Assembly: GCA_964595485.1 (NCBI GenBank)
Contig: CAZQQN010000012.1
Span: 1 to 64,000 of the forward strand
Direction: 5' to 3'
DNA from: CAZQQN01 sp964595485
GTDB taxonomy: Bacteria > Bacteroidota > Bacteroidia > CAILMK01 > CAYYUA01
DNA length: 64,000 nt
The notes beneath the pieces are model-generated. The model worked only from the letters and a program-made list of their open reading frames with translations. It was not told the origin of the DNA and did not search any database. Position 1 is the stretch's first letter. Every line of letters starts with the position of its first letter. Positions 16,638 through 25,225 of this stretch are shown here, one piece after another. A program made the translations under genes and the position numbers.

Positions 16638-17354
16638 TCAGGTGCCATCATTAACCAGGGTACCTACTTTTTCGCCTTCAACGACTTTTAGGAAATTTCC
16701 TGATTCAACGATATCAAAAACAACAATGGGCAGTGTATTCTCCCTGCAGAGTGTGAAGGCTGTCATATCCATTGCATTGAGGTTTTTGGCATAAACTTCA
16801 TCATAGGAGATCCGGTCATACTTGTAAGCGTTCTTATCTTTTTCCGGATCAGCGGAATAAATACCATCAACCCTTGTACCTTTCACAATAGCATCCGCAT
16901 TAACCTCAATGGCCCTTAGTGCGGCAGCTGTATCAGTTGTAAAATAGGCATTACCCGTGCCGGCAGAAAAAATTACAATCCTTCCTTTTTCCAGGTGACG
17001 AGTAGCCCGCCTGCGGATATAAGGTTCGCAGATCTCTTCCATTTTGATAGCTGACTGAAGTCGGGTTTGTACTCCTACTGATTCAAGCGCAGTTTGCAAA
17101 GCCATGCCATTGATCACTGTAGCCAGCATTCCCATGTAATCTCCCTGGGAACGGTCCATAAAACCATCTTTCGATGCCTCTAACCCACGGAAGATATTAC
17201 CACCACCTATCACAACACCCACTTCATACCCTTTATCAGCAACCATTTTAATTTCCCTTGCATAATGAGAAAGGGTGTCACCTTCAATTCCGTAATCTTT
17301 ATCCCCCATTAAAGATTCCCCGCTAAGTTTTAGAAGGACTCGCTTGTAAGTCAT
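16638..17354 (-). CDS. pyrH: UMP kinase
   Basis: The enzyme phosphorylates UMP to UDP with ATP in pyrimidine nucleotide synthesis; bacterial UMPK is a hexamer controlled by GTP and UTP. The 238-residue amino-acid-kinase fold shows KRVLLKLSGESLMGD, VVIGGGNIFRG, the TGNAYFTTDTAAALRA motif, and VKGTRVDGIYSADPEKD. It follows tsf at 92 bp but is separated from it by a terminator hairpin. frr, which usually follows pyrH, is not here. Confidence 0.96.
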   Translation of the reverse strand: MTYKRVLLKLSGESLMGDKDYGIEGDTLSHYAREIKMVADKGYEVGVVIGGGNIFRGLEASKDGFMDRSQGDYMGMLATVINGMALQTALESVGVQTRLQSAIKMEEICEPYIRRRATRHLEKGRIVIFSAGTGNAYFTTDTAAALRAIEVNADAIVKGTRVDGIYSADPEKDKNAYKYDRISYDEVYAKNLNAMDMTAFTLCRENTLPIVVFDIVESGNFLKVVEGEKVGTLVNDGT

Positions 17355-17417
17355 TATTTCGCCTTTTTTAAAAGAAGTCTTTTTACAGGGTAAATTTCCA
17401 TGCCTCCAAGTAGGGGC

Positions 17418-17448
17418 AAAAAAAAGAGGCTTTTGAAAGCCTCTTTTT
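17418..17448 (-). terminator. Intrinsic terminator after tsf
   Basis: AAAAAGAGGCTT/AAGCCTCTTTTT form a 12-bp stem with a 4-nt loop (17421-17448), followed on the minus strand by a run of eight T. The upstream arm overlaps the tsf stop codon. It should reduce or stop read-through from the ribosomal operon into pyrH. Confidence 0.85.
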
Positions 17449-18280
17449 AGTTACTGCCGATTGATAACCTTTTGAATGACTGAATTGCCAAATCTTTATC
17501 CACTTCAGCAAGGAAATCTTTTACTGTCTTATCTCCATCTTTTACAAATTCTTGTTCCATTAAGGCATTTTCCTCGTAAAACTTCTTAAGCTTTCCCTGT
17601 GCTATTTTATCTACTAGATGGTCAGGTTTACCTTCCTGCCGTATCTGCTCTTTGGCGACTTCCAGTTCCTCATTAACCCGCTCTTCGGGAATTGAAGCTT
17701 TATCAACCGCCATAGGGTGCATGGCAGCTATTTGCATGGCAAGGTCAACGCCGGCTTGTTTGATTTCTTCACCACTTTTATTCAGGGCGACTAATACCCC
17801 AATTTGGTTACCAAAGTGATTATAGCCCATCACAAATTCAGATTCCAGCACCTCAAAAGAAGAAATGGTGATGCGCTCACCGATTTTAGCCATCTGATCT
17901 TCAATCATAGTATTGACCGTCTGCCCATCAACTTCAGTCCCTCCAAGTTCTTCAATGGAATTGGGAGTATGTTTTAAAGCAGCTTCAGCGACCTTATAAA
18001 CGAAATTTGAAAAATCTTCATTTTTCGCAACAAAGTCAGTTTCGCAGTTTACTGAAATAATGACGCCTTTTGTTTGATCTTCATTAGTGAGGGCTTGAAC
18101 GCGACCTTCATTGGCTTCTTTTTCAGCCCTTTTGGTGGAAACTTTTTGGCCTTGTTTCCTCAGGTAATTAACCGCTTCGTCAAAATCACCATTTGATTCT
18201 TCCAGGGCTTTCTTACAATCCATCATGCCTGCCCCGGTTTGCTGTCTTAATTTATTAACATCTGATGCGGAGATCGTCAT
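17447..18280 (-). CDS. tsf: Translation elongation factor Ts
   Basis: EF-Ts is the guanine nucleotide exchange factor of EF-Tu. The 277-residue protein begins with the UBA-like domain carrying LRQQTGAGMMDCKKAL. Then come the core motif VNCETDFVAKNEDF and MHPMAVDKASIP. The length is typical. It is the last gene of rplM-rpsI-rpsB-tsf, 45 bp after rpsB, and is followed directly by a strong terminator. Confidence 0.97.
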   Translation of the reverse strand: MTISASDVNKLRQQTGAGMMDCKKALEESNGDFDEAVNYLRKQGQKVSTKRAEKEANEGRVQALTNEDQTKGVIISVNCETDFVAKNEDFSNFVYKVAEAALKHTPNSIEELGGTEVDGQTVNTMIEDQMAKIGERITISSFEVLESEFVMGYNHFGNQIGVLVALNKSGEEIKQAGVDLAMQIAAMHPMAVDKASIPEERVNEELEVAKEQIRQEGKPDHLVDKIAQGKLKKFYEENALMEQEFVKDGDKTVKDFLAEVDKDLAIQSFKRLSIGSN

Positions 18281-18325
18281 TGCTTAGCTTTATTTGTTTT
18301 CCGGTTAATTAATAAGCGTTAAGGA

Positions 18326-19126
18326 TTATTCACTTTCTTCTTCACCTGCCTCACTGTCACCGCTGCCAACGGAAGCGGCACCTTGTTGTGGTTCAGCTTC
18401 TTCTTCTTTTTCCTTTTCTTTGGCCTGTTTCTTTTCTTCCCGTTCTTTCAAGCCCTCTTCTATAGCTTCGGTAAATTTTTCCGTTATAAGAGAGATCGAT
18501 TTTGAGGCATCATCATTTGCCGGAACCGGGAATGTAGGATCGGTGGGGTCTGAATTTGTATCGGTGATGGCAAAGGAAGTCATTTCCAACTTTTGGGCTT
18601 CTGCCATCGCGATGTGTTCTTTCTTAATATCTACGATAAAAACAGCAGCGGGTGGGCGATTCAAACCTGTAATACCTCCGAGAACACTCTCAAGCTTTTG
18701 CCTTTCCCTTTCTAAGGCCAACCTTTCCCGTTTAGCCATTTTCTCTACAGTGCCATCATTGAACATCTTGTCGATGTTACTCATCTTTTTTATTGACTTG
18801 CGGACGGTGGCAAAGTTTGTTAACATGCCACCTAACCACCTTTCTGTAACAAAGGGCATGTCAACGCGCTTAGCATTTTCAGTGACGATGTCTTTAGCCT
18901 GCTTTTTTGTAGCTACATAAAGGATTTTTTTCCCGGAACTGGCAAGATTGTAGGCTGCATTGCAAGCTTCATCAAGCTTTTTTTGGGTTTTATTCAGGTC
19001 AATAATGTGAATCCCGTTTTTCTCCATAAAAATATAGGGAGACATGTTAGGATTCCACTTACTCCTTAGGTGACCGAAGTGCGCTCCGGCTTCCAACAAT
19101 TGTTCTATCGATACTTCCTGGGCCAT
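18326..19126 (-). CDS. rpsB: 30S ribosomal protein S2
   Basis: The 266-residue product starts at MAQEVSIEQLLEAGAHFGH. A longer frame from 19213 would overlap rpsI and adds a non-conserved leader, so it is rejected. Family motifs include RWLGGMLTNF and NRPPAAVFIVD. The last ~45 residues form a Lys/Glu-rich tail ending in an acidic Ser/Glu stretch, longer than in E. coli but common in Bacteroidota. The gene starts 10 bp after the rpsI stop codon. Confidence 0.97.
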   Translation of the reverse strand: MAQEVSIEQLLEAGAHFGHLRSKWNPNMSPYIFMEKNGIHIIDLNKTQKKLDEACNAAYNLASSGKKILYVATKKQAKDIVTENAKRVDMPFVTERWLGGMLTNFATVRKSIKKMSNIDKMFNDGTVEKMAKRERLALERERQKLESVLGGITGLNRPPAAVFIVDIKKEHIAMAEAQKLEMTSFAITDTNSDPTDPTFPVPANDDASKSISLITEKFTEAIEEGLKEREEKKQAKEKEKEEEAEPQQGAASVGSGDSEAGEEESE

Positions 19127-19136
19127 ATAGTAATTT

Positions 19137-19523
19137 TTAACGCTTTCTGTACTGACTTCTCTTCCGTGCTTTCTTGAGACCTGATTTTTTACGTTCAACC
19201 ATTCTGTCATCACGGGTTAAATAGTTAACATCTTTCAAGGGTTTCTTGAAGTCTTCATTTTCTTTGATCAAAGCTCTTGATAAACCGTGACGAATAGCTT
19301 CTGCCTGGCTTGAAAAGCCTCCTCCGTTGACATTGACTTTTACATCGTACTGCCCTTCCGTTTCAGTTTGACGAAAAGGATCTTCAATTTTTATGCGGTA
19401 AGGCAGGAGGTCAAAAAATTCCTTGTAGTCTTTACCATTTACTGTGATATTACCATTACCGGATTTTATATAAACCCTGGCTACAGATGATTTACGCCTG
19501 CCGGTGCCTAAAGTATAATCCAT
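19137..19523 (-). CDS. rpsI: 30S ribosomal protein S9
   Basis: At 128 residues it matches uS9. It starts with GTGRRKSSVARVYI, has VNVNGGGFSSQAEAIRHG in the middle, and ends in the basic tail KKARKRSQYRKR that reaches the P-site tRNA. It lies 10 bp after rplM in the conserved L13-S9 pair. Confidence 0.98.
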   Translation of the reverse strand: MDYTLGTGRRKSSVARVYIKSGNGNITVNGKDYKEFFDLLPYRIKIEDPFRQTETEGQYDVKVNVNGGGFSSQAEAIRHGLSRALIKENEDFKKPLKDVNYLTRDDRMVERKKSGLKKARKRSQYRKR

Positions 19524-19533
19524 TATCTATTTT

Positions 19534-19977
19534 TTAAAGTTCAAGTTTTTTAGGTTGTTGTGCGATATGAGGATGTTCTTCACCTTCATACAAGTACAAA
19601 TTATTCATGAAGCGCTTTTGAAGCTTATTTTTAGGTAACATGCCCCTGACAGCTAATTTCAGAACCTCGGTCGGTTTATATTTAAGATATTGACGAGGTG
19701 TCTTTTCTTTTTGTCCGCTTGGATAGCCGGAGTACCAGCGATAGACTTTCTGAGTATTCTTATTGCCTGTAAAACGGACTTTGTCAGCATTTATCACAAT
19801 GACTTTATCGCCACAGTTTACATGAGGTGTAAAGGAAGTTTTGTGCTTACCCCTGATGATTTTGGCAATTTCAGAAGCTAAACGTCCCACTACTTTGTCC
19901 TGAGCGTCAATAATATGCCATTCATGAGTAATGCTTTCTTTATTCGCTGATTCTGTTTTATAACTTAGGCTGTTCAC
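19534..19977 (-). CDS. rplM: 50S ribosomal protein L13
   Basis: At 147 residues it matches uL13: EWHIIDAQDKVVGRLASEIA, GDKVIVINADKVRFTGNK, and AVRGMLPKNKLQKRFMNNL. It is the first gene of the rplM-rpsI-rpsB-tsf unit and has a well-formed promoter 36 bp upstream. Confidence 0.98.
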   Translation of the reverse strand: MNSLSYKTESANKESITHEWHIIDAQDKVVGRLASEIAKIIRGKHKTSFTPHVNCGDKVIVINADKVRFTGNKNTQKVYRWYSGYPSGQKEKTPRQYLKYKPTEVLKLAVRGMLPKNKLQKRFMNNLYLYEGEEHPHIAQQPKKLEL

Positions 19978-20280
19978 GGTTGGATACTTTTAGGTTTTCT
20001 CAAAGATAGGTGCAAAGGTAGCTCTTTCCCCATAAATTGCAAAATAATTCTAAAAGGAAAGAGCAAGTAGAGGAAAAGTGTATAGCATGGATAGTAGTCA
20101 GCCAATGGTATACAGAACAGGCTTTGGGAGAAAACCTTTAGAAATACTGCATTGAAAGGGTTGGATAAAGTTTCCCAGTACTACCAATAAAAGCCGTTTT
20201 GAAAAGTAGTCTATTTAGCTGTTAAGGCCACGCTGCATTTCAGAGGATTATTATTGTTCAGAGTACCTGACTTCATGGTA
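19978..20280. other. Intergenic region with the rplM promoter and an inverted repeat
   Basis: It holds the rplM promoter (20013-20042) and a perfect 9-bp inverted repeat, GCTCTTTCC at 20021-20029 and GGAAAGAGC at 20056-20064. The left arm lies inside the promoter spacer. The remaining 200 bp, downstream of accC, show no clear terminator or gene. Confidence 0.55.
20013..20042 (-). promoter_or_regulatory. Promoter of the rplM operon
   Basis: On the minus strand a -33 TTG (complement of 20040-20042) is followed after 19 bp by TACCTTTG (complement of 20013-20020) and then CACC. This is close to the ideal Bacteroidota housekeeping promoter. The start codon of rplM is 36 bp downstream of the -7 element. 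Confidence 0.75.
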
Positions 20281-21618
20281 TTACTGAATTTCAAAAGAAT
20301 CCATATAGTTGGTTGTGTAATTGGCTTTGCGAAAGTCTTTTGTATTGAGTACCTGGTCGTGCAGAGGGATTGTGGTTTTAAGACCATCTATGATAAACTC
20401 ATCTAAACACCTTCGCATTCGAGCAATAGCTTCTTCTCGGGTACGAGCGCTAACTATGAGCTTAGCAATCATAGAATCATAGTGTGGAGGAATATGGTAG
20501 CCATCATAAACATGCGTATCCACCCTTACTCCGTGACCTCCCGGCTTGTGCAAATTATTAATTTTACCGGGATGAGGGCGAAAATCTTTATAGGGATCTT
20601 CAGCATTAATTCGGCATTCAATGGCAACCTTTTCCGGGAAATGGTTTTTTCCGGAGATTGGTAGACCGGCTGCTACCTGGATTTGCTCTTTTATGAGGTC
20701 ATAGTTGATCACCTCCTCAGTAATGGGATGTTCAACCTGCACTCGCGTATTCATCTCCATAAAGTAAAAATTCTTGTGCTTATCAACCAAGAATTCTACA
20801 GTTCCCAAACCCTCATAATCCACGGCTTTAGCTGCTCTTATGGCAGAGTTACCCATTTTGGTCCTTAGCTCCGGCGTTATGACCGGAGATGGGGTTTCTT
20901 CAATCAACTTCTGATGCCTGCGTTGAATGGTGCAGTCTCTTTCTGATAAGTGGCTAATTGTACCGAATTGGTCACCTATTACCTGAATTTCAACATGGCG
21001 GGGTTCTTCCACAAATTTCTCCATGTAAATGGCCTCGCTGCCAAAAGAAGCTCCGGCTTCTTGCCTGGCACTGTCCCAATGCTTTTGCATTTCACTTTCT
21101 TCCGGAACAACGCGCATTCCCTTACCGCCTCCTCCTGCAGAAGCTTTTAGCATAACCGGATAACCAATTTCACTGGCTACTTTCTTGGCTTCATCCACGC
21201 TGCTCAAAAGCCCATCTGAGCCCGGAACAGTCGGAACCCCGGCTTTTTTCATAGTGTCGATTGCCTGGGCTTTATCACCCATTGCACTTATCATGGAAGG
21301 TGAAGCACCAATGAATTTAATGCCGTTCAGCTCACAAGTTTCAGAAAACTTGGCACTTTCCGAGAGAAAACCATACCCTGGATGAATAGCATCTGCATTC
21401 GTGATTTCTGCAGCGGCGATAATATTGGGTATTTTAAGGTAAGACTCTCCGCTTAAAGGAGGGCCAACGCAAACCGCTTCATCAGCAAAACTGGCATGTA
21501 GACTTTCTTTATCTGCTTGGCTGTAAACAGCAACAGTAGGGATGCCCATTTCTTTACAAGTCCTGATGACTCTTAGGGCAATTTCTCCCCTGTTGGCGAC
21601 AAGGATTTTATTGAACAT
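20281..21618 (-). CDS. accC: Acetyl-CoA carboxylase biotin carboxylase subunit
   Basis: This ATP-grasp enzyme carboxylates biotin on AccB. The 445-residue protein opens with MFNKILVANRGEIALRVIR. It has the glycine-rich ATP loop ASAGGGGKGMRVV, EKFVEEPRHVEIQV, and FYFMEMNTRVQVEHPITEE. Length and motifs fit the bacterial AccC. It follows accB by 45 bp as the last gene of the DUF177-rpmF-plsX-fabH-efp-accB-accC operon. The carboxyltransferase genes accA and accD are not in the window. Confidence 0.96.
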   Translation of the reverse strand: MFNKILVANRGEIALRVIRTCKEMGIPTVAVYSQADKESLHASFADEAVCVGPPLSGESYLKIPNIIAAAEITNADAIHPGYGFLSESAKFSETCELNGIKFIGASPSMISAMGDKAQAIDTMKKAGVPTVPGSDGLLSSVDEAKKVASEIGYPVMLKASAGGGGKGMRVVPEESEMQKHWDSARQEAGASFGSEAIYMEKFVEEPRHVEIQVIGDQFGTISHLSERDCTIQRRHQKLIEETPSPVITPELRTKMGNSAIRAAKAVDYEGLGTVEFLVDKHKNFYFMEMNTRVQVEHPITEEVINYDLIKEQIQVAAGLPISGKNHFPEKVAIECRINAEDPYKDFRPHPGKINNLHKPGGHGVRVDTHVYDGYHIPPHYDSMIAKLIVSARTREEAIARMRRCLDEFIIDGLKTTIPLHDQVLNTKDFRKANYTTNYMDSFEIQ

Positions 21619-21663
21619 AAGATTGGAGCTGGGTTAATTTTTCGATTCTGGTAGCTAATTAGA

Positions 21664-22224
21664 TCAGCCATTGGGATCGACCAGGAAGAGTGCCTGGTCA
21701 TACTCAACAGGGGCTGCGTTATCTACTACAATTTTAACGATCTTACCTGATACTTCCGATTCTATTTCATTGAATAGTTTCATGGCTTCAACAACACATA
21801 CGGTTTGTCCTTTTTCAACTTTATCTCCTACATTAACATAGGGATCTTTCTCAGGGCTTGGCGAACGATAAAATGTGCCAATCATGGGAGATTTAATCGC
21901 AACGTAGTTTGATTCATCATCATCTGAACCAGCATCTTGTTGCGTAGTAGCTCCTTCTTCTTGCTGCGTAGATTTGTTGACAGGTTGTGGTTGCGTTTCA
22001 GTTGTTTGGGCTTGGGGAGCTGCCGGTTGCTGCTGCATGCCCTGGGGCATCATTTGAGGAGGCATCATTTGCGCATAGACTGGCTGACTCAAATTGCCAT
22101 TCTTATCTTCATCTTCTTGTCCAGTCCTAATAGTTAATTTAATATCATCTTTTTCAACACTTACTTCGCTAACGCCTTGTTTAGCTACGAATTTGATTAA
22201 ATCCTGAATTTCCTTAAGGGTCAT
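21664..22224 (-). CDS. accB: Acetyl-CoA carboxylase biotin carboxyl carrier protein
   Basis: The 186-residue protein has an N-terminal helix region, then a Gln/Pro-rich flexible linker (about 45-100, including MPPQMMPQGMQQQ), and a C-terminal biotinyl domain with VVEAMKLFNE and biotinylated K149. It carries CO2 from AccC to the carboxyltransferase. It is separated from efp by 179 bp that include a possible -7 element at 22268-22275, so accBC may have its own promoter. Confidence 0.96.
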   Translation of the reverse strand: MTLKEIQDLIKFVAKQGVSEVSVEKDDIKLTIRTGQEDEDKNGNLSQPVYAQMMPPQMMPQGMQQQPAAPQAQTTETQPQPVNKSTQQEEGATTQQDAGSDDDESNYVAIKSPMIGTFYRSPSPEKDPYVNVGDKVEKGQTVCVVEAMKLFNEIESEVSGKIVKIVVDNAAPVEYDQALFLVDPNG

Positions 22225-22267
22225 GTCATCAATTTTTTAGAATATTACTCAGGCTTAGGTTTGGCGT

Positions 22268-22275
22268 CAAATCTA
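22268..22275 (-). promoter_or_regulatory. Candidate -7 element of accBC
   Basis: The minus strand reads TAGATTTG, a match to TAnnTTTG, 43 bp upstream of the accB start. No matching -33 TTG is seen. Confidence 0.3.
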
Positions 22276-22403
22276 AAAATGTTTTTGGATTTGTATACAG
22301 TTTAGGGATAAAAGGTTAGGATTACTGCATCGCAAATTTTAAAGCCGCCCTCTATGCTTTCATTATTCAATGAGCAATTCAAAAGAATAGGGCAAAATTT
22401 CCA

Positions 22404-22973
22404 TTATTTACCTTTTATTCGCTCCGCGTACTTCTTCTCTTTTGTATCTACTTTAATCTTTTCACCGGTTTCTATGAACAAAGGAACATGAACCGTAGCA
22501 CCGGTTTCGATGGTTGCCGGTTTTAGGGTGTTAGTGGCGGTGTCTCCTTTAACGCCGGGCTCAGTATAAGTAATCTCAGCTTCTATAAACTGGGGTAAAG
22601 TCACCTTAATGGGCGTTTCTGTTTCATCATGATAAACAATGGTAACGGTCATTCCTTCTTTAAGCATTTCAGGACTATCTACCATATTACTCTCAAGTGA
22701 TACCTGCTCAAAAGTTTCTTCATGCATAAAATGATACCCTGTATCATCGCTATATAAGTATTGGTAGGGTCTTTCTTCTACCCGTGCTGTCGTGACTTTC
22801 TCTCCTGCCGAAAAAGTTTTTTCAATGACTTTACCGCTTTCTACACCCTTAAGCCTTGTTCTCACAAAAGCGGCTCCTTTACCGGGCTTTTTATGCAAAA
22901 AATCAAGAATTTGATAAAGTTCGTCTTCCAATTCTATGCACATACCATTTTTAAAATCAGCTGTGGTTGCCAT
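22404..22973 (-). CDS. efp: Elongation factor P
   Basis: EF-P relieves ribosome stalling at polyproline. The 189-residue protein has the three OB-like domains. The tip loop HKKPGKGAAF carries K32, the position modified in other bacteria; no modification enzyme (EpmA, YmfI) is encoded here. The C-terminal signature TGATVHVPLFIETGEKIKVDT is typical. It lies 61 bp after fabH. Confidence 0.96.
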   Translation of the reverse strand: MATTADFKNGMCIELEDELYQILDFLHKKPGKGAAFVRTRLKGVESGKVIEKTFSAGEKVTTARVEERPYQYLYSDDTGYHFMHEETFEQVSLESNMVDSPEMLKEGMTVTIVYHDETETPIKVTLPQFIEAEITYTEPGVKGDTATNTLKPATIETGATVHVPLFIETGEKIKVDTKEKKYAERIKGK

Positions 22974-23034
22974 AATGCTTTTCTGTTCTTTTTTAATTCA
23001 TTTAAAATTTCCCATTCAGCTAATTGGAGGGTGA

Positions 23035-24033
23035 TTAATCGGTATTGTAAGCCCATTTAAGGTAAACAGACCCCCAAGTAAAGCCACCACCAAAGGCAGA
23101 AAGGATGATATTATCACCTTGGTGAAGGTTATTTTCCCATTCGTATAAGCAGAGCGGAATGGTAGCATTGGTTGTATTCCCATAGCGCTGAATATTAACC
23201 ATAACTTTTTCCGGATCCAGACCGAGTTCCTGGCCGGCCGCATCTATGATGCGTTTATTAGCCTGATGAGGGACGAAGTAGCTTATATCTTCTGTTTTAA
23301 GGTTATTCCTTTCCATAACCTGCCTGGAGGTTTCAGCCATTTTGGGCACAGCAAATTTGAAAACTTGCCGACCTTCCTGGTAAACATAATGCTCCCTCAT
23401 ATCTACTGATTGGTGTGAGGGTGGTTTAATAGACCCTCCCGCTTTCATGTGTAGGTGTTTGCGTCCTGCACCATCAGTTTCATAAATGGCATCGAGGAAA
23501 CCATTACCATTGACATCCGGCTCCAGCATAACGGCCGTACCAGCGTCTCCAAATATTATACAGGTAGCCCTGTCCTCATAATCAATGATCGATGACATTT
23601 TATCAGCGCCTACAATGATTGTTTTTTTGGAAAACCCGGATTCTATGTACTTAGCGCCTACGGATAATGAATACAGGAAGCCTGAGCATGCGGCTTCTAT
23701 GTCAAAACTAAAGGCATTGTGCAATCCGGCTTCATCAGTAATAATGTTTGCGGTAGCAGGGAATAACATGTCTGGTGTAACTGTACTACAAATCAGGCAA
23801 TCTACTTCCTCAGGCTTGGTATTGGTTTTTTCAAGCAACTCATTGACGGCTTTAATCGCCATGTAGGATGTTCCCTTGCCCTCTTCTTTTAAAATTCGCC
23901 TTTCCTGGATGCCTGTTCTGGATTGAATCCACTCATCATTGGTATCCACCATTTGCTCTAAATCGTGATTAGTAAGCACATAATCTGGCACCCAAGCTCC
24001 GACTCCTGTTATCGCTGCCTTGTTATTTTCCAT
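23035..24033 (-). CDS. fabH: 3-oxoacyl-ACP synthase III
   Basis: KAS III starts fatty-acid synthesis by condensing an acyl-CoA primer with malonyl-ACP. The 332-residue protein carries the Cys-His-Asn triad: C116 in EAACSGFL, His in VPHQANKRI, and Asn in GNTTNATIP. With ilvE nearby, branched primers for iso-fatty acids are plausible, but specificity cannot be read from sequence. It starts 5 bp after plsX. Confidence 0.96.
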   Translation of the reverse strand: MENNKAAITGVGAWVPDYVLTNHDLEQMVDTNDEWIQSRTGIQERRILKEEGKGTSYMAIKAVNELLEKTNTKPEEVDCLICSTVTPDMLFPATANIITDEAGLHNAFSFDIEAACSGFLYSLSVGAKYIESGFSKKTIIVGADKMSSIIDYEDRATCIIFGDAGTAVMLEPDVNGNGFLDAIYETDGAGRKHLHMKAGGSIKPPSHQSVDMREHYVYQEGRQVFKFAVPKMAETSRQVMERNNLKTEDISYFVPHQANKRIIDAAGQELGLDPEKVMVNIQRYGNTTNATIPLCLYEWENNLHQGDNIILSAFGGGFTWGSVYLKWAYNTD

Positions 24034-24038
24034 TCCAA

Positions 24039-24983
24039 TTAGGATTCAAATGCCCTTTGAATTTTATCAATTAGCTGGGAATTTACGATTCCTTGGCCCA
24101 CTTTTATCATGTTTTCAAAAGCCATTGGAGTGGAAACACCATGTCCTACAATTACAGGCTTATTCACACCAAGGATTGGAGTACCGCCATGATTCTCAAA
24201 ATCAAAGTTGCTGAAGTATTCGTCTGAAATGCCGCGTTTTTTGATCATTTCAAATATACCCTCAGCAGTTTTTAAAACAATGTTGCCAGTAAAACCATCG
24301 CAAACGTAGACATCGGCTTTATCTTTAAACAGATCATACCCTTCTACATTCCCTACAAAATTCATGTTACCCGACTGCTCCATATTTGAATAAGCGGATT
24401 GGGTTACAATATTTCCTTTTTCTTTCTCTTCCCCAATGTTTAATAAGCCTACGCGAGGATTATCAAGGTTGTAAACACTTTTCAGGTATTGGGAACCTAA
24501 AACCCCGAATTGTTCAAGTACCTCCGGCTTACAGTCAGGGTTTGCCCCAACATCTAGCATTATGCCAAATTTCCCGTCACTTTTAGGTACAAGGGTTGTT
24601 ATAGCTGGCCTTAAAACACCACTTATGGCTTTTATTGTATAAAGAGAGCCTACCATCATAGCGCCTGTGTTACCAGCACTTAAAAATACGTCCAGGTTTT
24701 CAGTTTTGAGGCTTTCAAAGCCTTTGTAAATGCTGGAATCTGTTTTTTGGCTGAAAGATTTGGTGGGTGATTCACTCATTTCAATAACCTGAGAGGTACA
24801 AAGGAAATCCAGTTGATTTGTGTTTTCGTAATCCAGCTTGCTTTTGTAGGATTCGATGTAATGCTCATCACCAATCAAAACAAGCTGAACATCTTCCGGG
24901 AGGTTAGGTAGTGCTTTGGCTACACCTTTTATTGGCGATTCTGGGGCATAATCACCCCCCATTATGTCGATTCCGATTTTCAT
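24039..24983 (-). CDS. plsX: Phosphate acyltransferase PlsX
   Basis: PlsX makes acyl-phosphate from acyl-ACP for phospholipid synthesis. The 314-residue protein begins MKIGIDIMGGDYAPESPIKG and has SAGNTGAMMVGSLY, LDVGANPDCKPE, and DGFTGNIVLKTAEG, all family signatures. It lies between rpmF and fabH in the classic bacterial order, with only 5 bp to fabH. Confidence 0.96.
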   Translation of the reverse strand: MKIGIDIMGGDYAPESPIKGVAKALPNLPEDVQLVLIGDEHYIESYKSKLDYENTNQLDFLCTSQVIEMSESPTKSFSQKTDSSIYKGFESLKTENLDVFLSAGNTGAMMVGSLYTIKAISGVLRPAITTLVPKSDGKFGIMLDVGANPDCKPEVLEQFGVLGSQYLKSVYNLDNPRVGLLNIGEEKEKGNIVTQSAYSNMEQSGNMNFVGNVEGYDLFKDKADVYVCDGFTGNIVLKTAEGIFEMIKKRGISDEYFSNFDFENHGGTPILGVNKPVIVGHGVSTPMAFENMIKVGQGIVNSQLIDKIQRAFES

Positions 24984-25043
24984 GATGATTATTGGCTTTC
25001 AATGATGGTTTAAAGTTACCCAAAGCTAATAAAATAAAAGGTT

Positions 25044-25223
25044 TTATTTCTCAAGGATAACTTTTCCCTTATAATATAGCCGGTTTTCATACCAATAAGC
25101 CCTGTGATAAAGATGGGGCTCCCCGGTTGTCTGGCACTGAGTCAACGTTGGATTTTGACTCTTGATTTTTGTTCTTCTTTTGTTGGTTTTTGATTTTGAG
25201 GTTTTGCGCTTCGGTACGGCCAT
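25044..25223 (-). CDS. rpmF: 50S ribosomal protein L32
   Basis: A 59-residue protein was read directly from the minus strand. It starts MAVPKRKTSKSKTNKRRT, the bL32 signature. It then has TQCQTTGEPHLYHRAYWY and ends LYYKGKVILEK. Only one of the usual four zinc-ligand cysteines is present, so it is a zinc-free form. It lies 2 bp after the DUF177 stop codon and 60 bp before plsX, exactly where L32 is expected in this operon. Confidence 0.95.
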   Translation of the reverse strand: MAVPKRKTSKSKTNKRRTKIKSQNPTLTQCQTTGEPHLYHRAYWYENRLYYKGKVILEK

Positions 25224-25225
25224 AA

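Noticed and set aside
18420..18920. 166-codon frame antisense to rpsB
   Set aside because: It is the shadow of a highly conserved ribosomal protein gene in another frame; the rpsB frame explains the sequence.
19127..19213. 29-residue N-terminal extension of RpsB
   Set aside because: It overlaps rpsI, is not part of the S2 family, and a clear ATG at 19126 gives the normal start.
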